Assembly (NCBI RefSeq): GCF_004331345.1
Contig: NZ_SJJZ01000003.1
Location: 992,001-1,056,000, forward strand
Source: Kribbella soli
GTDB taxonomy: Bacteria; Actinomycetota; Actinomycetes; Propionibacteriales; Kribbellaceae
Reading direction: 5' to 3'
Length of the DNA stretch: 64,000 nucleotides
The notes beneath the pieces are model-generated. The model saw only the letters and a program-made list of their open reading frames with translations, was not told the DNA's origin and did no database searches. Positions 49,430 through 57,485 of this stretch are shown in pieces; the first letter of the stretch is position 1, and every line of letters begins with the position of its first letter. Made by a program: the position numbers and the translations under genes.

Positions 49430-51442
49430 TCACCGGGGTGTGGTCGAGGTGAGCCTGGCGCCGTCCTTGGTTGCCATCGTGTAGTCCCGGTAGCGACGCG
49501 ACGCGGGGGTTGTAGGTACTCGTCTGGCGTCTCGACGCATTCTTGGCGGCCCGTCCCTCAGACTCGCTGAGTGCACTCGGGAGCGAGACTCGTACGGCGT
49601 GACGAGTGGCCGATCCGGACGGCGCTCACGAACGTGCCTGCCACGCTTCGACTCGCTGCTCGAACCGCGTACGGCAGATGCCGATCCAGAAGAAGGTTGT
49701 TGCACCGAAGCAACGACAACGCCTCTGCCGGACGCTCGACCTGCAAGTCGGTCCTTCTTCTTATCCGATGCAACCTGAAGGGTCGCGGGCGTGGCTCCGT
49801 CGGCGGACTTGCGTCCCGAAGCTCCATGCACGTCACTGCGTCCGTTCGCGGCAGCTCTCGCGCTCCCCTCGGGACCACTCGCGAGTGCGCGCTGCAATGG
49901 AGTTGCGCCTAATGCATGCGCAGGCGAACGCCGAGCGCCAGCGCTCTCGCCGACCGCCCCGAGGGCAGGTGCCTGCCGAAAGATCCTGACCGCCGATACC
50001 CGCTGCGCCGGGGATTGCCTATCCCGTTCTCTGGTCGTTGCGCGGTCACCGATAGTGGGGCTAGCGGCTCGGCTTCCAAGCGCACCCATCACCCGCCGAA
50101 CCGCACCCATCGCACCGCGGCGCGCCAGCCCGCCCATCATCAGGCTGCCCATGCCGGGCCTCATCATGGTGCTCATGCTCTCGAAGAGTCTGCGTAGGCG
50201 GAATCCCGCGACCAGAACAGCGATAGCCAGGCCACTGACAGGGAGCCATCCCAACGTGTCTGTCAGTCCAAAGACCGCTGTAACGAGTGCGAGTGTGGTC
50301 GAGAACACGAGGAGGGCAAGGACCGACTGCAACACGAGCCCCAGAAGGGCTTCAAACCAGTTCATAGCCCACTGGCGCGGTCTCCCGGGGATCGCCCAGA
50401 GACATGCAAAGAGGACACCGACCACCAGAAGCATCATGCACCCGACGAACGCCATCAGCGCTGTGAGAGCCAACGCGATAGTCAAGAACGCGAACAGAGA
50501 TGCGGCAATAGCGCCGAGCGTCAACACGCCGATTCGACCGAAAGGGTTCTTACCCTTCGCCCACTTAACGGTCGCTGCGTCGCCGCCGCCCTCCGCCTTG
50601 CTGATTTCATTGTCGATGTAGCTGTTCCGTGCGTCGCCGTCTGTTCCCTTGTCGAGGATCGCCTTGCCGTACCTCTGGCAGGCGGCGATCGAGCCGAATT
50701 CGGCGACGCACCAAGGGGTGGCCGCGAACGCACGCCATGTAGCATCGCCGGATTTGCGCAGCAAGGTGTCCTTCTTGGCACCGGCGAAGCTCGGCTGGGG
50801 CCACGCGATCGGTGTACTCATACTCCCGCCGAGCGCATCGGTCGACGTGGAGACAACGGCATCTGCACCGACCTGGCGGGCACCATCGACTCCCGACAGC
50901 CAGGTTTTCGGTGCCATCGCGAAACTGGTGGCGACTACGCCGGCAACAAGAACCCAGACCAGTTGGCCCATCGCGCTACCGCTCGCCCGCCGCTGGGCGT
51001 ATGCCGCGATCGCACCAAGCGCCAGAGCCGACGGCAACAGCCATCCGACCAGCTCCATGTTGACGTTGCCGATCGCAGCCGATGCTGTGTCTGTCAACGA
51101 CTTGATGTCGGTGAACGAGAACAACCACCATCCGACCGCGATCGCGCCTCGAGTTATCGCGACGATGAACATCATCGTCATGTGCGCATAACCGTTGAAC
51201 ACGCCCTGCATCGGATCCCTGAGGCTGGTCTCGAAATCCAGCCCATACACCATCGGGCTGTACTCCTCGAACAGGGTCTTGGTGTCGCCGTGGGTCAAGT
51301 CCGGAGCCGGCAGGAGATCGCCGAAGCCCGCAGGGTTGGTGGGGCCTTGGTTGGGGTCGGCGGCTAGGGCGACCTGTGAGGTGACGATCAGGGAGATGGC
51401 TAGGACGGTGAGCGCCGTTCGGGTGCGGCGCTGCCATCTCAT
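49430..51442 (-). CDS. VirB6/TrbL-like polytopic membrane protein with basic C-terminal tail
   Basis: The 670-residue protein has a signal peptide (cut near ALA-ADP), an extracytoplasmic segment, and about seven membrane helices between residues 85 and 425. Helices near 310-350 and 375-425 resemble the VirB6/TrbL/CagW group that forms the channel in the membrane. Residues about 440-670 form a hydrophilic tail very rich in Arg, Ser and Ala, probably cytoplasmic and disordered. ATG at 51442 overlaps the stop of the VirB4-like gene (ATGA). Base composition of this gene is clearly lower in GC than the VirB4 gene. Confidence 0.75.
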   Translation of the reverse strand: MRWQRRTRTALTVLAISLIVTSQVALAADPNQGPTNPAGFGDLLPAPDLTHGDTKTLFEEYSPMVYGLDFETSLRDPMQGVFNGYAHMTMMFIVAITRGAIAVGWWLFSFTDIKSLTDTASAAIGNVNMELVGWLLPSALALGAIAAYAQRRASGSAMGQLVWVLVAGVVATSFAMAPKTWLSGVDGARQVGADAVVSTSTDALGGSMSTPIAWPQPSFAGAKKDTLLRKSGDATWRAFAATPWCVAEFGSIAACQRYGKAILDKGTDGDARNSYIDNEISKAEGGGDAATVKWAKGKNPFGRIGVLTLGAIAASLFAFLTIALALTALMAFVGCMMLLVVGVLFACLWAIPGRPRQWAMNWFEALLGLVLQSVLALLVFSTTLALVTAVFGLTDTLGWLPVSGLAIAVLVAGFRLRRLFESMSTMMRPGMGSLMMGGLARRGAMGAVRRVMGALGSRAASPTIGDRATTRERDRQSPAQRVSAVRIFRQAPALGAVGESAGARRSPAHALGATPLQRALASGPEGSARAAANGRSDVHGASGRKSADGATPATLQVASDKKKDRLAGRASGRGVVVASVQQPSSGSASAVRGSSSESKRGRHVRERRPDRPLVTPYESRSRVHSASLRDGPPRMRRDARRVPTTPASRRYRDYTMATKDGARLTSTTPR

Positions 51443-54400
51443 GCGACGTGCTCCTTGCCGCCGGCGGACTTGGTGGGTTGGTCGGAGCCGTTGGGGGTGG
51501 GGTCGGTGGTGTCGTAGGCGGGGTACATCGCCTCGTTGTAGGCGGCCTCGTCTGCCTCCTGGTCGTAGACCTCGTCGGGGCCGATCGGTGATTCGTAGCG
51601 GAGCGCATGGTGGTGGTGCTCTTCGCTGGAGGGCGTTGGTGGGTGGCCGTTCTGCTGGGCGACGGCGGAGGTTGCCTGTGCAGCAGGGGCCGGTGAGGGC
51701 TCGGGGGTCGCGTTGGGCGGCGGGCTCGGCTGGGCCGGGTCGCCTTGCGGTACCCCGTTGCCAGCCGCGAGCCGCTGCTGCTCGGCAGCAGGAGTCGCGG
51801 GTTGGGGTGCGTACGAGTCCGGCCCGGGGGGCGCCGCGGCCGGCGCAGGCTGCGGGCGCTCGGGCGCCGCGGCCTGAAACGGTACTGAGGCGGCCTCAGC
51901 CGGGGCAGCCTGGGCCGGTGCCTGAGGTTGAGCCAGCGGCTGAGCCGGAGCGGATCCATTGGATTGAGCCGGAGCAGATCCATTGGGCTGAGCCGGAGCA
52001 GATCCATTGGATTGAGCCGGAGCAGATCCATTGGATTGAGCCGGAGCAGATCCATTGGATTGAGCCGGAGCAGATCCATTGGATTGAGCCGGAGCAGATC
52101 CATTGGATTGAGCCGGAGCAGATCCATTGGATTGAGCCGGAGCAGATCCATTGGATTGAGCCGGAGCAGATCCATTGGATTGAGCCGGAGCAGATCCGTT
52201 GGGTTGAGCCGGGGCGGGTGCCTGGGGTTGGGCCTGCATCTGGGTTTGGGGAGGTAGCGCCTGGCCGCGGAGCTCGTCCTGGACGCGCGGACCGGCAGCC
52301 TGGTGGTCGGGGCCGGCCTGTGCGAGCGCTGGTTCGAAGGCCGATTCCTCGTCATCGGCGAAGGGGTCTTCTGGGACAGCGATGGCCTGGACCGGAGCGC
52401 TGGAAGTCGTTGCGTGTTCGGATTCGGGAGTGGTTCGGAGCAGGGCTGCTACCTGTTGGCTGGGGATGTCGATCTGGACTGTGGCTACCTCGTCCCAGCG
52501 GTCGCGCATGATGCAGTGGCCGTGGCGGATGGACTTGCCGTTGGCGGCGGTGTTGATGCCGCGGACCAGGGTTTGGTACGGCGCGGTTTGCGGGCGGCCC
52601 AGGAGTTCGAGCAGGGAGTCGACCTGTTCGCGGGAGCGGAGGCTGAAGGCGAACAGGGTGGTGATCTGCTCGACGAGGCCGGGGAGCTTCAGGATCGAGG
52701 CCGGGTCCTGCGTGTCCAGGACGAGGGAGGCGCCCAGGGCACGGCCGACACGGGCGATGTAGTCCAGGAAGGAGGCGCCGTCGGGGGTCTTCGTCAGCAG
52801 GTGGACCTCAGGGACGATGACGACCTTGGAGCGGCCGCGGAACTCGCGGCGGCCCGTCGTACGGACCATCCAGGCCAGGCAGCCGCGGAGGCAGGCCATG
52901 CCGACGCGTTCGATCGGGGACCAGGACTCGGGGGCCGACTCGGGCGACGGCAGGGTCAGGCCGGGCATCTGGACGACCCAGAGGCCAGGGTTCGTGGTCA
53001 GGGAGGAGAGGCCGGACGGCGGGCCGGCGACGACGGAGCCGAGACCTGTCTCGACCAGGTCTCGCAGCGCGAAGCCGACGGTCCGCACCGTCTCCGAGTC
53101 GGAGGCGCAGAGCCGCTGGATGACACCCCACGACGACGGATCGGGCGACTGGATCTCGGCGCGGGTGGCAGCCATGACCGGCGCCTCGGCCGCACCACGC
53201 AGGTGCGGCGGCAGCAACAGCATCAGCTGCGAGGGAGCCTGCAGCAGTGCGTCGTCAACGGGCAGCACCCGCAGCAGGTCGGCAGCGCCGGAGAACTGCG
53301 CCGTGATCTCAATGAGAGCAGTGGGTACGCCGTACTCCGCGGCGACTGCGGACACGCCGGCAGCGTCGCCCTTCAGGTCCAGCAGCGGCACCCACGCACC
53401 GGCGAACGCGGAGTCCAGACCGCCCAGCATCGCGGCAGTCGTCTTCCCTCGACCGGACCGGCCCAGGAACAGCGTCGTGGTCGCATCGCCAAGAGCGGAA
53501 CCAGCTGCGGCGTCGAAACGCACCAGACCGGGTGTGGAGCCGGTCAGGTACCCGATAGCCGGACCAGTAGCGTCACCGATCGACGCGCCGCCCCAAAACC
53601 AGGACCCGAAGAACGCGGTCGACTCACGCACGTGGCCGAGGTCCGGCACGCGGAGCTGGTCGCCCGGCAAGGACTCCAGCCACAGGTCGCGCTGCTCGTC
53701 CGCGCCGGCGGCAACGGTGATGCCGCGGTCCGCGTAGTGCGCGATCACCGCGTCGACGTACGCCTCGAGGTCCTCGCGGGTGTCCGCGCTGACCAGCAAC
53801 CGGGGGTGGTCCTCGACCAGTGTCAGACCGCTGCGGTTGATGTCGCGCTTGACCTCACGCATGACGCGCTCGGTCTCGACGATCTCGTCGGCGGTCTCCT
53901 CCGCGGTGCCCTTCGCGGCCGAGCGGCGCTGCTCCTTCGCGCTCTTCCGGGTCTCGTCGACCAGGTGGCGCGCGGTCTTCTTCGTCAGGACGCGAAACCG
54001 GACCGAGGCCTCGACGGTGACGTCGATCTCGTCGCCGTCGTCGTCGATCGCCTTGATCTCCGACAGCGTCCGCAGCCACTCTCCCGCGCCCGGTGTCTCG
54101 AGCTCTTCGGGGAAGTCCGTCATCGCGAGGACAGTCGTGTACGCCGCGATCTGGCCACGCGTGTCGTAGATCCGCAGATGGTCGGTGTACGGCACTACGC
54201 GACCGGACGTCAGCCGGGCCAGCGAGGCACCGGTGATCAGACCGCGTCGCGGCGCCGCGACCGCACCGCGGTGCATCTCGCGGCTGATCAGCCAGGAGAT
54301 CACCTCGGCCGGCGCGGTGTGGGCCCGCCACACGGTCGAGCCGAGCTGACGAGCGAGCTTGCGCACCCGCTCGTCCAGGTGCGCAAGCTCGCGCGCGCTC

Positions 54401-54870
54401 ACCCGCCACGACGTCGTACCGAGTGCGTCGCTGATCGAGCCGCGGACCTGCGCGGTTGCCCGCGGGTCGCGGTCGGACAGGTGTACGCCGAGCGCGACGT
54501 ACCGCTCCGGCATCCGCATCTCGTCGATCCGGTCGGCCCGGGTCTGCGCCCACGCCTCGTGGTCGCCGAGCCGGTAGTGGCCGGCCATCGAGTCGATGTA
54601 GTCCTGACCGGTCGAGCGGCCCCACACCACCTTGAGGTGGCTGAGCCGGTCGCCGAGGATCGTCGCGGCGGCGCTGACCGCGGCGTCCAGGGCCGCGTCC
54701 TGCTCGGCCTCGGTGGCCAGGTCGGTGTTCGCCACCGAGATCAAGAACCACGCCTCGGCACTGCGCTCGGTCACCAGCAGACCGTCGGCGATGGCCACCA
54801 GACGCGGTGGTGGCAGGCCGCGCTCGCGACCGACCCCCACCAGGTTCAGGAGCTTGTCAGCGATCTTCAT
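51439..54870 (-). CDS. VirB4-like conjugation/secretion ATPase with repetitive Pro-rich tail
   Basis: The 1,143-residue protein has an N-terminal region typical of VirB4/TraC-type ATPases (about 1-440), then Walker A G470-RSGRGKTT at 470-478 and DLKGDAAG. The Walker B strand is KVVIVPEVHLL, so the usual Asp-Glu pair is P687-E688. After residue ~830 a Pro/Gln/Ala-rich tail includes eleven 8-residue repeats (SNGSAPAQ) and ends with a His- and acid-rich segment. VirB4 proteins power pilus assembly and substrate transfer at the inner membrane. Start ATG at 54870 overlaps the TcpE-like gene by 14 bp. Confidence 0.85.
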   Translation of the reverse strand: MKIADKLLNLVGVGRERGLPPPRLVAIADGLLVTERSAEAWFLISVANTDLATEAEQDAALDAAVSAAATILGDRLSHLKVVWGRSTGQDYIDSMAGHYRLGDHEAWAQTRADRIDEMRMPERYVALGVHLSDRDPRATAQVRGSISDALGTTSWRVSARELAHLDERVRKLARQLGSTVWRAHTAPAEVISWLISREMHRGAVAAPRRGLITGASLARLTSGRVVPYTDHLRIYDTRGQIAAYTTVLAMTDFPEELETPGAGEWLRTLSEIKAIDDDGDEIDVTVEASVRFRVLTKKTARHLVDETRKSAKEQRRSAAKGTAEETADEIVETERVMREVKRDINRSGLTLVEDHPRLLVSADTREDLEAYVDAVIAHYADRGITVAAGADEQRDLWLESLPGDQLRVPDLGHVRESTAFFGSWFWGGASIGDATGPAIGYLTGSTPGLVRFDAAAGSALGDATTTLFLGRSGRGKTTAAMLGGLDSAFAGAWVPLLDLKGDAAGVSAVAAEYGVPTALIEITAQFSGAADLLRVLPVDDALLQAPSQLMLLLPPHLRGAAEAPVMAATRAEIQSPDPSSWGVIQRLCASDSETVRTVGFALRDLVETGLGSVVAGPPSGLSSLTTNPGLWVVQMPGLTLPSPESAPESWSPIERVGMACLRGCLAWMVRTTGRREFRGRSKVVIVPEVHLLTKTPDGASFLDYIARVGRALGASLVLDTQDPASILKLPGLVEQITTLFAFSLRSREQVDSLLELLGRPQTAPYQTLVRGINTAANGKSIRHGHCIMRDRWDEVATVQIDIPSQQVAALLRTTPESEHATTSSAPVQAIAVPEDPFADDEESAFEPALAQAGPDHQAAGPRVQDELRGQALPPQTQMQAQPQAPAPAQPNGSAPAQSNGSAPAQSNGSAPAQSNGSAPAQSNGSAPAQSNGSAPAQSNGSAPAQSNGSAPAQSNGSAPAQPNGSAPAQSNGSAPAQPLAQPQAPAQAAPAEAASVPFQAAAPERPQPAPAAAPPGPDSYAPQPATPAAEQQRLAAGNGVPQGDPAQPSPPPNATPEPSPAPAAQATSAVAQQNGHPPTPSSEEHHHHALRYESPIGPDEVYDQEADEAAYNEAMYPAYDTTDPTPNGSDQPTKSAGGKEHVA
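51953..52216 (-). repeat. Eleven 24-bp tandem repeats in the VirB4-like gene
   Basis: Units start every 24 bp from 51953 (GATCCATTGGATTGAGCC...). Most copies are identical; a few differ by one to three bases. In the gene's frame they code SNGSAPAQ or PNGSAPAQ. Such exact repeats expand and contract easily. Confidence 0.95.
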
Positions 54871-55429
54871 TCAGGCCTCTTCCTGACGATGTCCTGCGAC
54901 TCACCCGTTGCACATGATCCGAGCCCAGCAGACGGGCCCGTTGGCTGACGTTGATGTCCGCGCCCGCGCGGACCATCGGGTCGACCTCCACCACGACCTC
55001 GCGTTCCCACTCCGGCGTGACCCGGGCCTTGGCCAGGTCGGCCACCTTCCGGGTCGAGATGCGCTCCCGCCAGGGCAGGTACTCCGATTTGTCGGCGGCG
55101 CGCGCGCCCAGGCCGATGATCGGGCGGTGCGCCCGCAACGCGTACCGGACGGCGAGCGCCCACTCGGTCACCCGCCGGCGACGTTCGTGGAACTTGCCGG
55201 CCCGCCAGCCGAACGCTGTGATCACGAACGGCGGCACGACGTACAGGCTGACCGTGGGTTTCTTCGGTACGCCGATGAACGGGAACAGCAACGCGATCCA
55301 GAGCAGGACGATCACAGCTCCGAAGATGATCATCCGGCGCCGGGCGCCTTCCCCGAGGTCGATCCCGAGCAGGTCGTACTGCCGGGTCTCGATCTCGAAG
55401 TGGTGGGTCAGGGTACGGCCGACTCGCAT
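54857..55429 (-). CDS. TcpE/VirB3-like inner membrane protein
   Basis: The 190-residue protein has a short N-terminus, two close membrane helices (about 33-50 and 58-75) and a long basic cytoplasmic part (HERRRRVTEWALAVRYALRAHRP...). This layout matches TcpE-type proteins of Gram-positive conjugation systems and VirB3. It should partner with the VirB4-like ATPase encoded next. ATG at 55429 has GGAGGT upstream; a TTG one codon earlier is less likely. It shares one base with the preceding stop and overlaps the VirB4-like gene by 14 bp. Confidence 0.72.
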   Translation of the reverse strand: MRVGRTLTHHFEIETRQYDLLGIDLGEGARRRMIIFGAVIVLLWIALLFPFIGVPKKPTVSLYVVPPFVITAFGWRAGKFHERRRRVTEWALAVRYALRAHRPIIGLGARAADKSEYLPWRERISTRKVADLAKARVTPEWEREVVVEVDPMVRAGADINVSQRARLLGSDHVQRVSRRTSSGRGLNEDR

Positions 55430-55716
55430 CAATTACCTCCGGACAGCAATCCCCAAAAGCCCTTGAGCACGTTGATGGTCTGGTTGTTGGCGTAGATCAG
55501 CCCGCCGACCAGCACCCCGGCCGCGATGTGGCCGAACAGCTCGCCCCACTCGCGCTTGAAGTAGTGGCCGATGGCACGCAACACGAGGATCGCGATGAAG
55601 ATGTTCCCCGCGATGACCAGGACCCAGTCCTTGAAGTCCGCGCCCGTCGGCACATTGGGGTCGGCCATGGGCACGGCAAGCTGAAGCACGCTCGCAGCCA
55701 GTTCGTGAGTCGTCAT
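55429..55716 (-). CDS. Small two-helix protein, VirB2-like position
   Basis: The 95-residue protein has two membrane helices (about 31-48 and 63-80) with a short charged loop (GHYFKREWGELFGH) between, the topology of VirB2/TrbC-type pilins and of TcpD-like proteins. It has no cleavable signal that I can define. Sequence identity to a known pilin cannot be shown here; the call rests on size, topology and position just before the VirB3/VirB4-like genes. Confidence 0.6.
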   Translation of the reverse strand: MTTHELAASVLQLAVPMADPNVPTGADFKDWVLVIAGNIFIAILVLRAIGHYFKREWGELFGHIAAGVLVGGLIYANNQTINVLKGFWGLLSGGN

Positions 55717-55765
55717 TGCGGTGTCTCCCTTGTTGCCTCGGTCATCCGATGGCCAGTAGCTGGAT

Positions 55766-57031
55766 TCATCCGACGGCAGCCACTTGCCATCGCTGTGCTC
55801 CGTCCGTGGCGACAGTACGCCTCAGCGTGAGCGTGTAGGTCTGGCTCAGCGTGGTGTCACCCACGCCGTCCCAGGTGACGGCCGCGGTCGCCCGCCGCTC
55901 GTCGTCGTTGCCGGTGTACACCTGCCAGTCCTTGAGTTCACTGAACTTCACCGCACCGTTCAGGCTGCGGATGGTCGAACCGGGCGCGGTCACCGCGGAC
56001 ACCTTCTTGTCGGACTCGGCGTACGCCGCGAAGAAGGCCTCCGCATCCGTCTCGGTCGCCGCAGTCAGGTCGTCATCGGGCTTGCCGGCCTCCGGCATGT
56101 TGCTCGGCAGCGGCGCCCGCTCGTCCGGTACGAACGTCGGCGGTCCGCTGACCACCACCCGCGACGCTGTCCGCGCAACCGGGACCGAGATGCGCTGCCA
56201 GGCGATCGGGCCGGCGGCCCAGCTGCTGCCCTGCTTGGTGAACGTGTACACGCGGACCCGGACGTCCACGACGGCCGTGATGCCGTTGGAGTCGGCCGTG
56301 ACCTCCCCCGGGTACGCGACGTCGGCGGTCTGCTTGCCGCGACCGTTCCAGCCGGCGCTGCTGTCCAGGCCCGCGGCGAGGTCCAGACCGATCTGCACCG
56401 GACGTGCGTTGGGATTGCTCTCGTCCCAGGTCAGGTACGACATGGCGTACCGCGTCGCGACCGCGCTCGCCTCCGCGGACGGGAAGCTGCTCTGACCGCT
56501 GACAACCGTCTCCGGTGTCTTGTTCGGCGCGATCCACGAGCGGATGCCGCTGATTGCAGCCAGCAGCAGTACGACGACCACGAGGCCACGGAAGAACCGC
56601 CGGGCCCATGTGGAGAAAGAGGACTCCGGTTCGGTCGACCACGGCGTCTGCCCGGGCTCCAGCACCTCGCGGACCGGGCCTGGCGCCGCGTGCGCGCCGT
56701 GGGGCGAACGCTGTTTCAAGCGTTCGGGTGTGCGATGTCCCGGGTCCTTCTGCTGTTCCTCCGGAGGACGCGCTCCCGGACGACGGGGTGGCGCCATCAC
56801 GCCTCCGGGCGGTGGCGCCGGATTCTGCGGAGGCTGGCCCTGCGGAGCGGCGTACTGCGCGGCTACGCCCTGCGCCTGGCGAGGGGTAGGTGACACCGGC
56901 CCGCCGGGGTGGGCCCACCACTCCGGCGCGGTGCTCTGCGGGCGTCCTTTGCCCGCCTTTTTCCGCCGCTGCTGGTCCGACCAGTGCTCACCTTTTGGCG
57001 GCAGATTCAGCAACGTTCGCCACCAACTCAT
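55766..57031 (-). CDS. TcpC-like bitopic conjugation protein
   Basis: The 421-residue protein starts with a long Pro/Gln-rich cytoplasmic region (1-145), then one membrane helix (about 148-165) and two consecutive outer domains (about 175-305 and 320-421) with NTF2-like patterns, as in TcpC of the clostridial plasmid pCW3, a VirB8 relative with two such domains. TcpC anchors the conjugation complex at the membrane. It is the first gene of the operon; GAGGGGCGGG precedes the ATG. Confidence 0.75.
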   Translation of the reverse strand: MSWWRTLLNLPPKGEHWSDQQRRKKAGKGRPQSTAPEWWAHPGGPVSPTPRQAQGVAAQYAAPQGQPPQNPAPPPGGVMAPPRRPGARPPEEQQKDPGHRTPERLKQRSPHGAHAAPGPVREVLEPGQTPWSTEPESSFSTWARRFFRGLVVVVLLLAAISGIRSWIAPNKTPETVVSGQSSFPSAEASAVATRYAMSYLTWDESNPNARPVQIGLDLAAGLDSSAGWNGRGKQTADVAYPGEVTADSNGITAVVDVRVRVYTFTKQGSSWAAGPIAWQRISVPVARTASRVVVSGPPTFVPDERAPLPSNMPEAGKPDDDLTAATETDAEAFFAAYAESDKKVSAVTAPGSTIRSLNGAVKFSELKDWQVYTGNDDERRATAAVTWDGVGDTTLSQTYTLTLRRTVATDGAQRWQVAAVG

Positions 57032-57149
57032 CCCTACCCGCCCCTCAGACAGCAGTTACGCGGACAGTAGCCGGGAGAATACGGCAAGCGACCGCACTCC
57101 GGGAGACCTGAGCCCAGGATCCGGATGGTCCATCGCTCCCCGCTGCCAT

Positions 57150-57213
57150 ACTGTTACCCCACTCGCGGGCAGTGTCACCCTCGCCGTCACTGTTACCGGC
57201 CAAGCGTGACACC
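57150..57213. repeat. Iteron-like repeats ACTGTTACC / AGTGTCACC
   Basis: ACTGTTACC occurs at 57150-57158 and 57189-57197, AGTGTCACC at 57171-57179, and an inverted relative CGTGACACC at 57205-57213. Spacings of 21, 18 and 16 bp place them on one face of the helix. They lie 120-180 bp upstream of the first gene of the operon and look like sites for a dedicated regulator. Confidence 0.55.
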
Positions 57214-57355
57214 TTCGGTACCGTCGTCATAGCTCCTCTCTCATGCCCGCTCAGGTCGGGCGGGCAGCGCAAACCATGCCACACGCCGCGGACAGATTCG
57301 AAGATCCGTGCGAACAACATGGTAAGAGAACGCACCAACTGATCACTCATAGTAA

Positions 57356-57420
57356 CCGATCGGCCGATCGGCCTGTGGAAAACTCTCCCGTGGCGAGGGG
57401 TCAAAATCGCCTGTGGACAA
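57356..57420. promoter_or_regulatory. 16-bp palindrome and two DnaA-box-like sequences
   Basis: CCGATCGGCCGATCGG (57356-57371) is a perfect palindrome built of two smaller ones. TGTGGACAA (57412-57420) is the complement of TTGTCCACA, the actinobacterial DnaA box, and TGTGGAAAA (57374-57382) is a near match in the same direction. Confidence 0.5.
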
Positions 57421-57485
57421 CCGCTTGCCGAGAGCGGTTCCGGGCATAAGGTCGGAGTGATCCCTGCTACCCCTGGAGGACCAGG

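Larger units (their letters stand above)
57032..57485. other. 454-bp regulatory region upstream of the secretion-like operon
   Basis: No coding frame is convincing. It must hold the promoter of the TcpC-to-M48-like operon (minus) and that of the aldo/keto reductase (plus). Visible structures are three spaced copies of a 9-bp repeat plus one inverted copy (57150-57213), a 16-bp palindrome (57356-57371) and two DnaA-box-like sequences (57374-57382, 57412-57420). Confidence 0.65.

Noticed and set aside
51953..52216. CRISPR array
   Set aside because: The 24-bp units are directly adjacent with no spacers and lie within an open reading frame. No cas gene is near.
50976..52355. Minus-strand frame with LNPMDLLR repeats and plus-strand frames with IHWIEPEQ or SRSIGLSR repeats
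   Set aside because: They are alternative readings of the 24-bp repeat array in the VirB4-like gene. Periodicity comes from the DNA repeat, not from another gene.
57356..57420. Chromosomal origin of replication
   Set aside because: Only two DnaA-box-like sequences are present, and dnaA, dnaN or other origin genes are absent.
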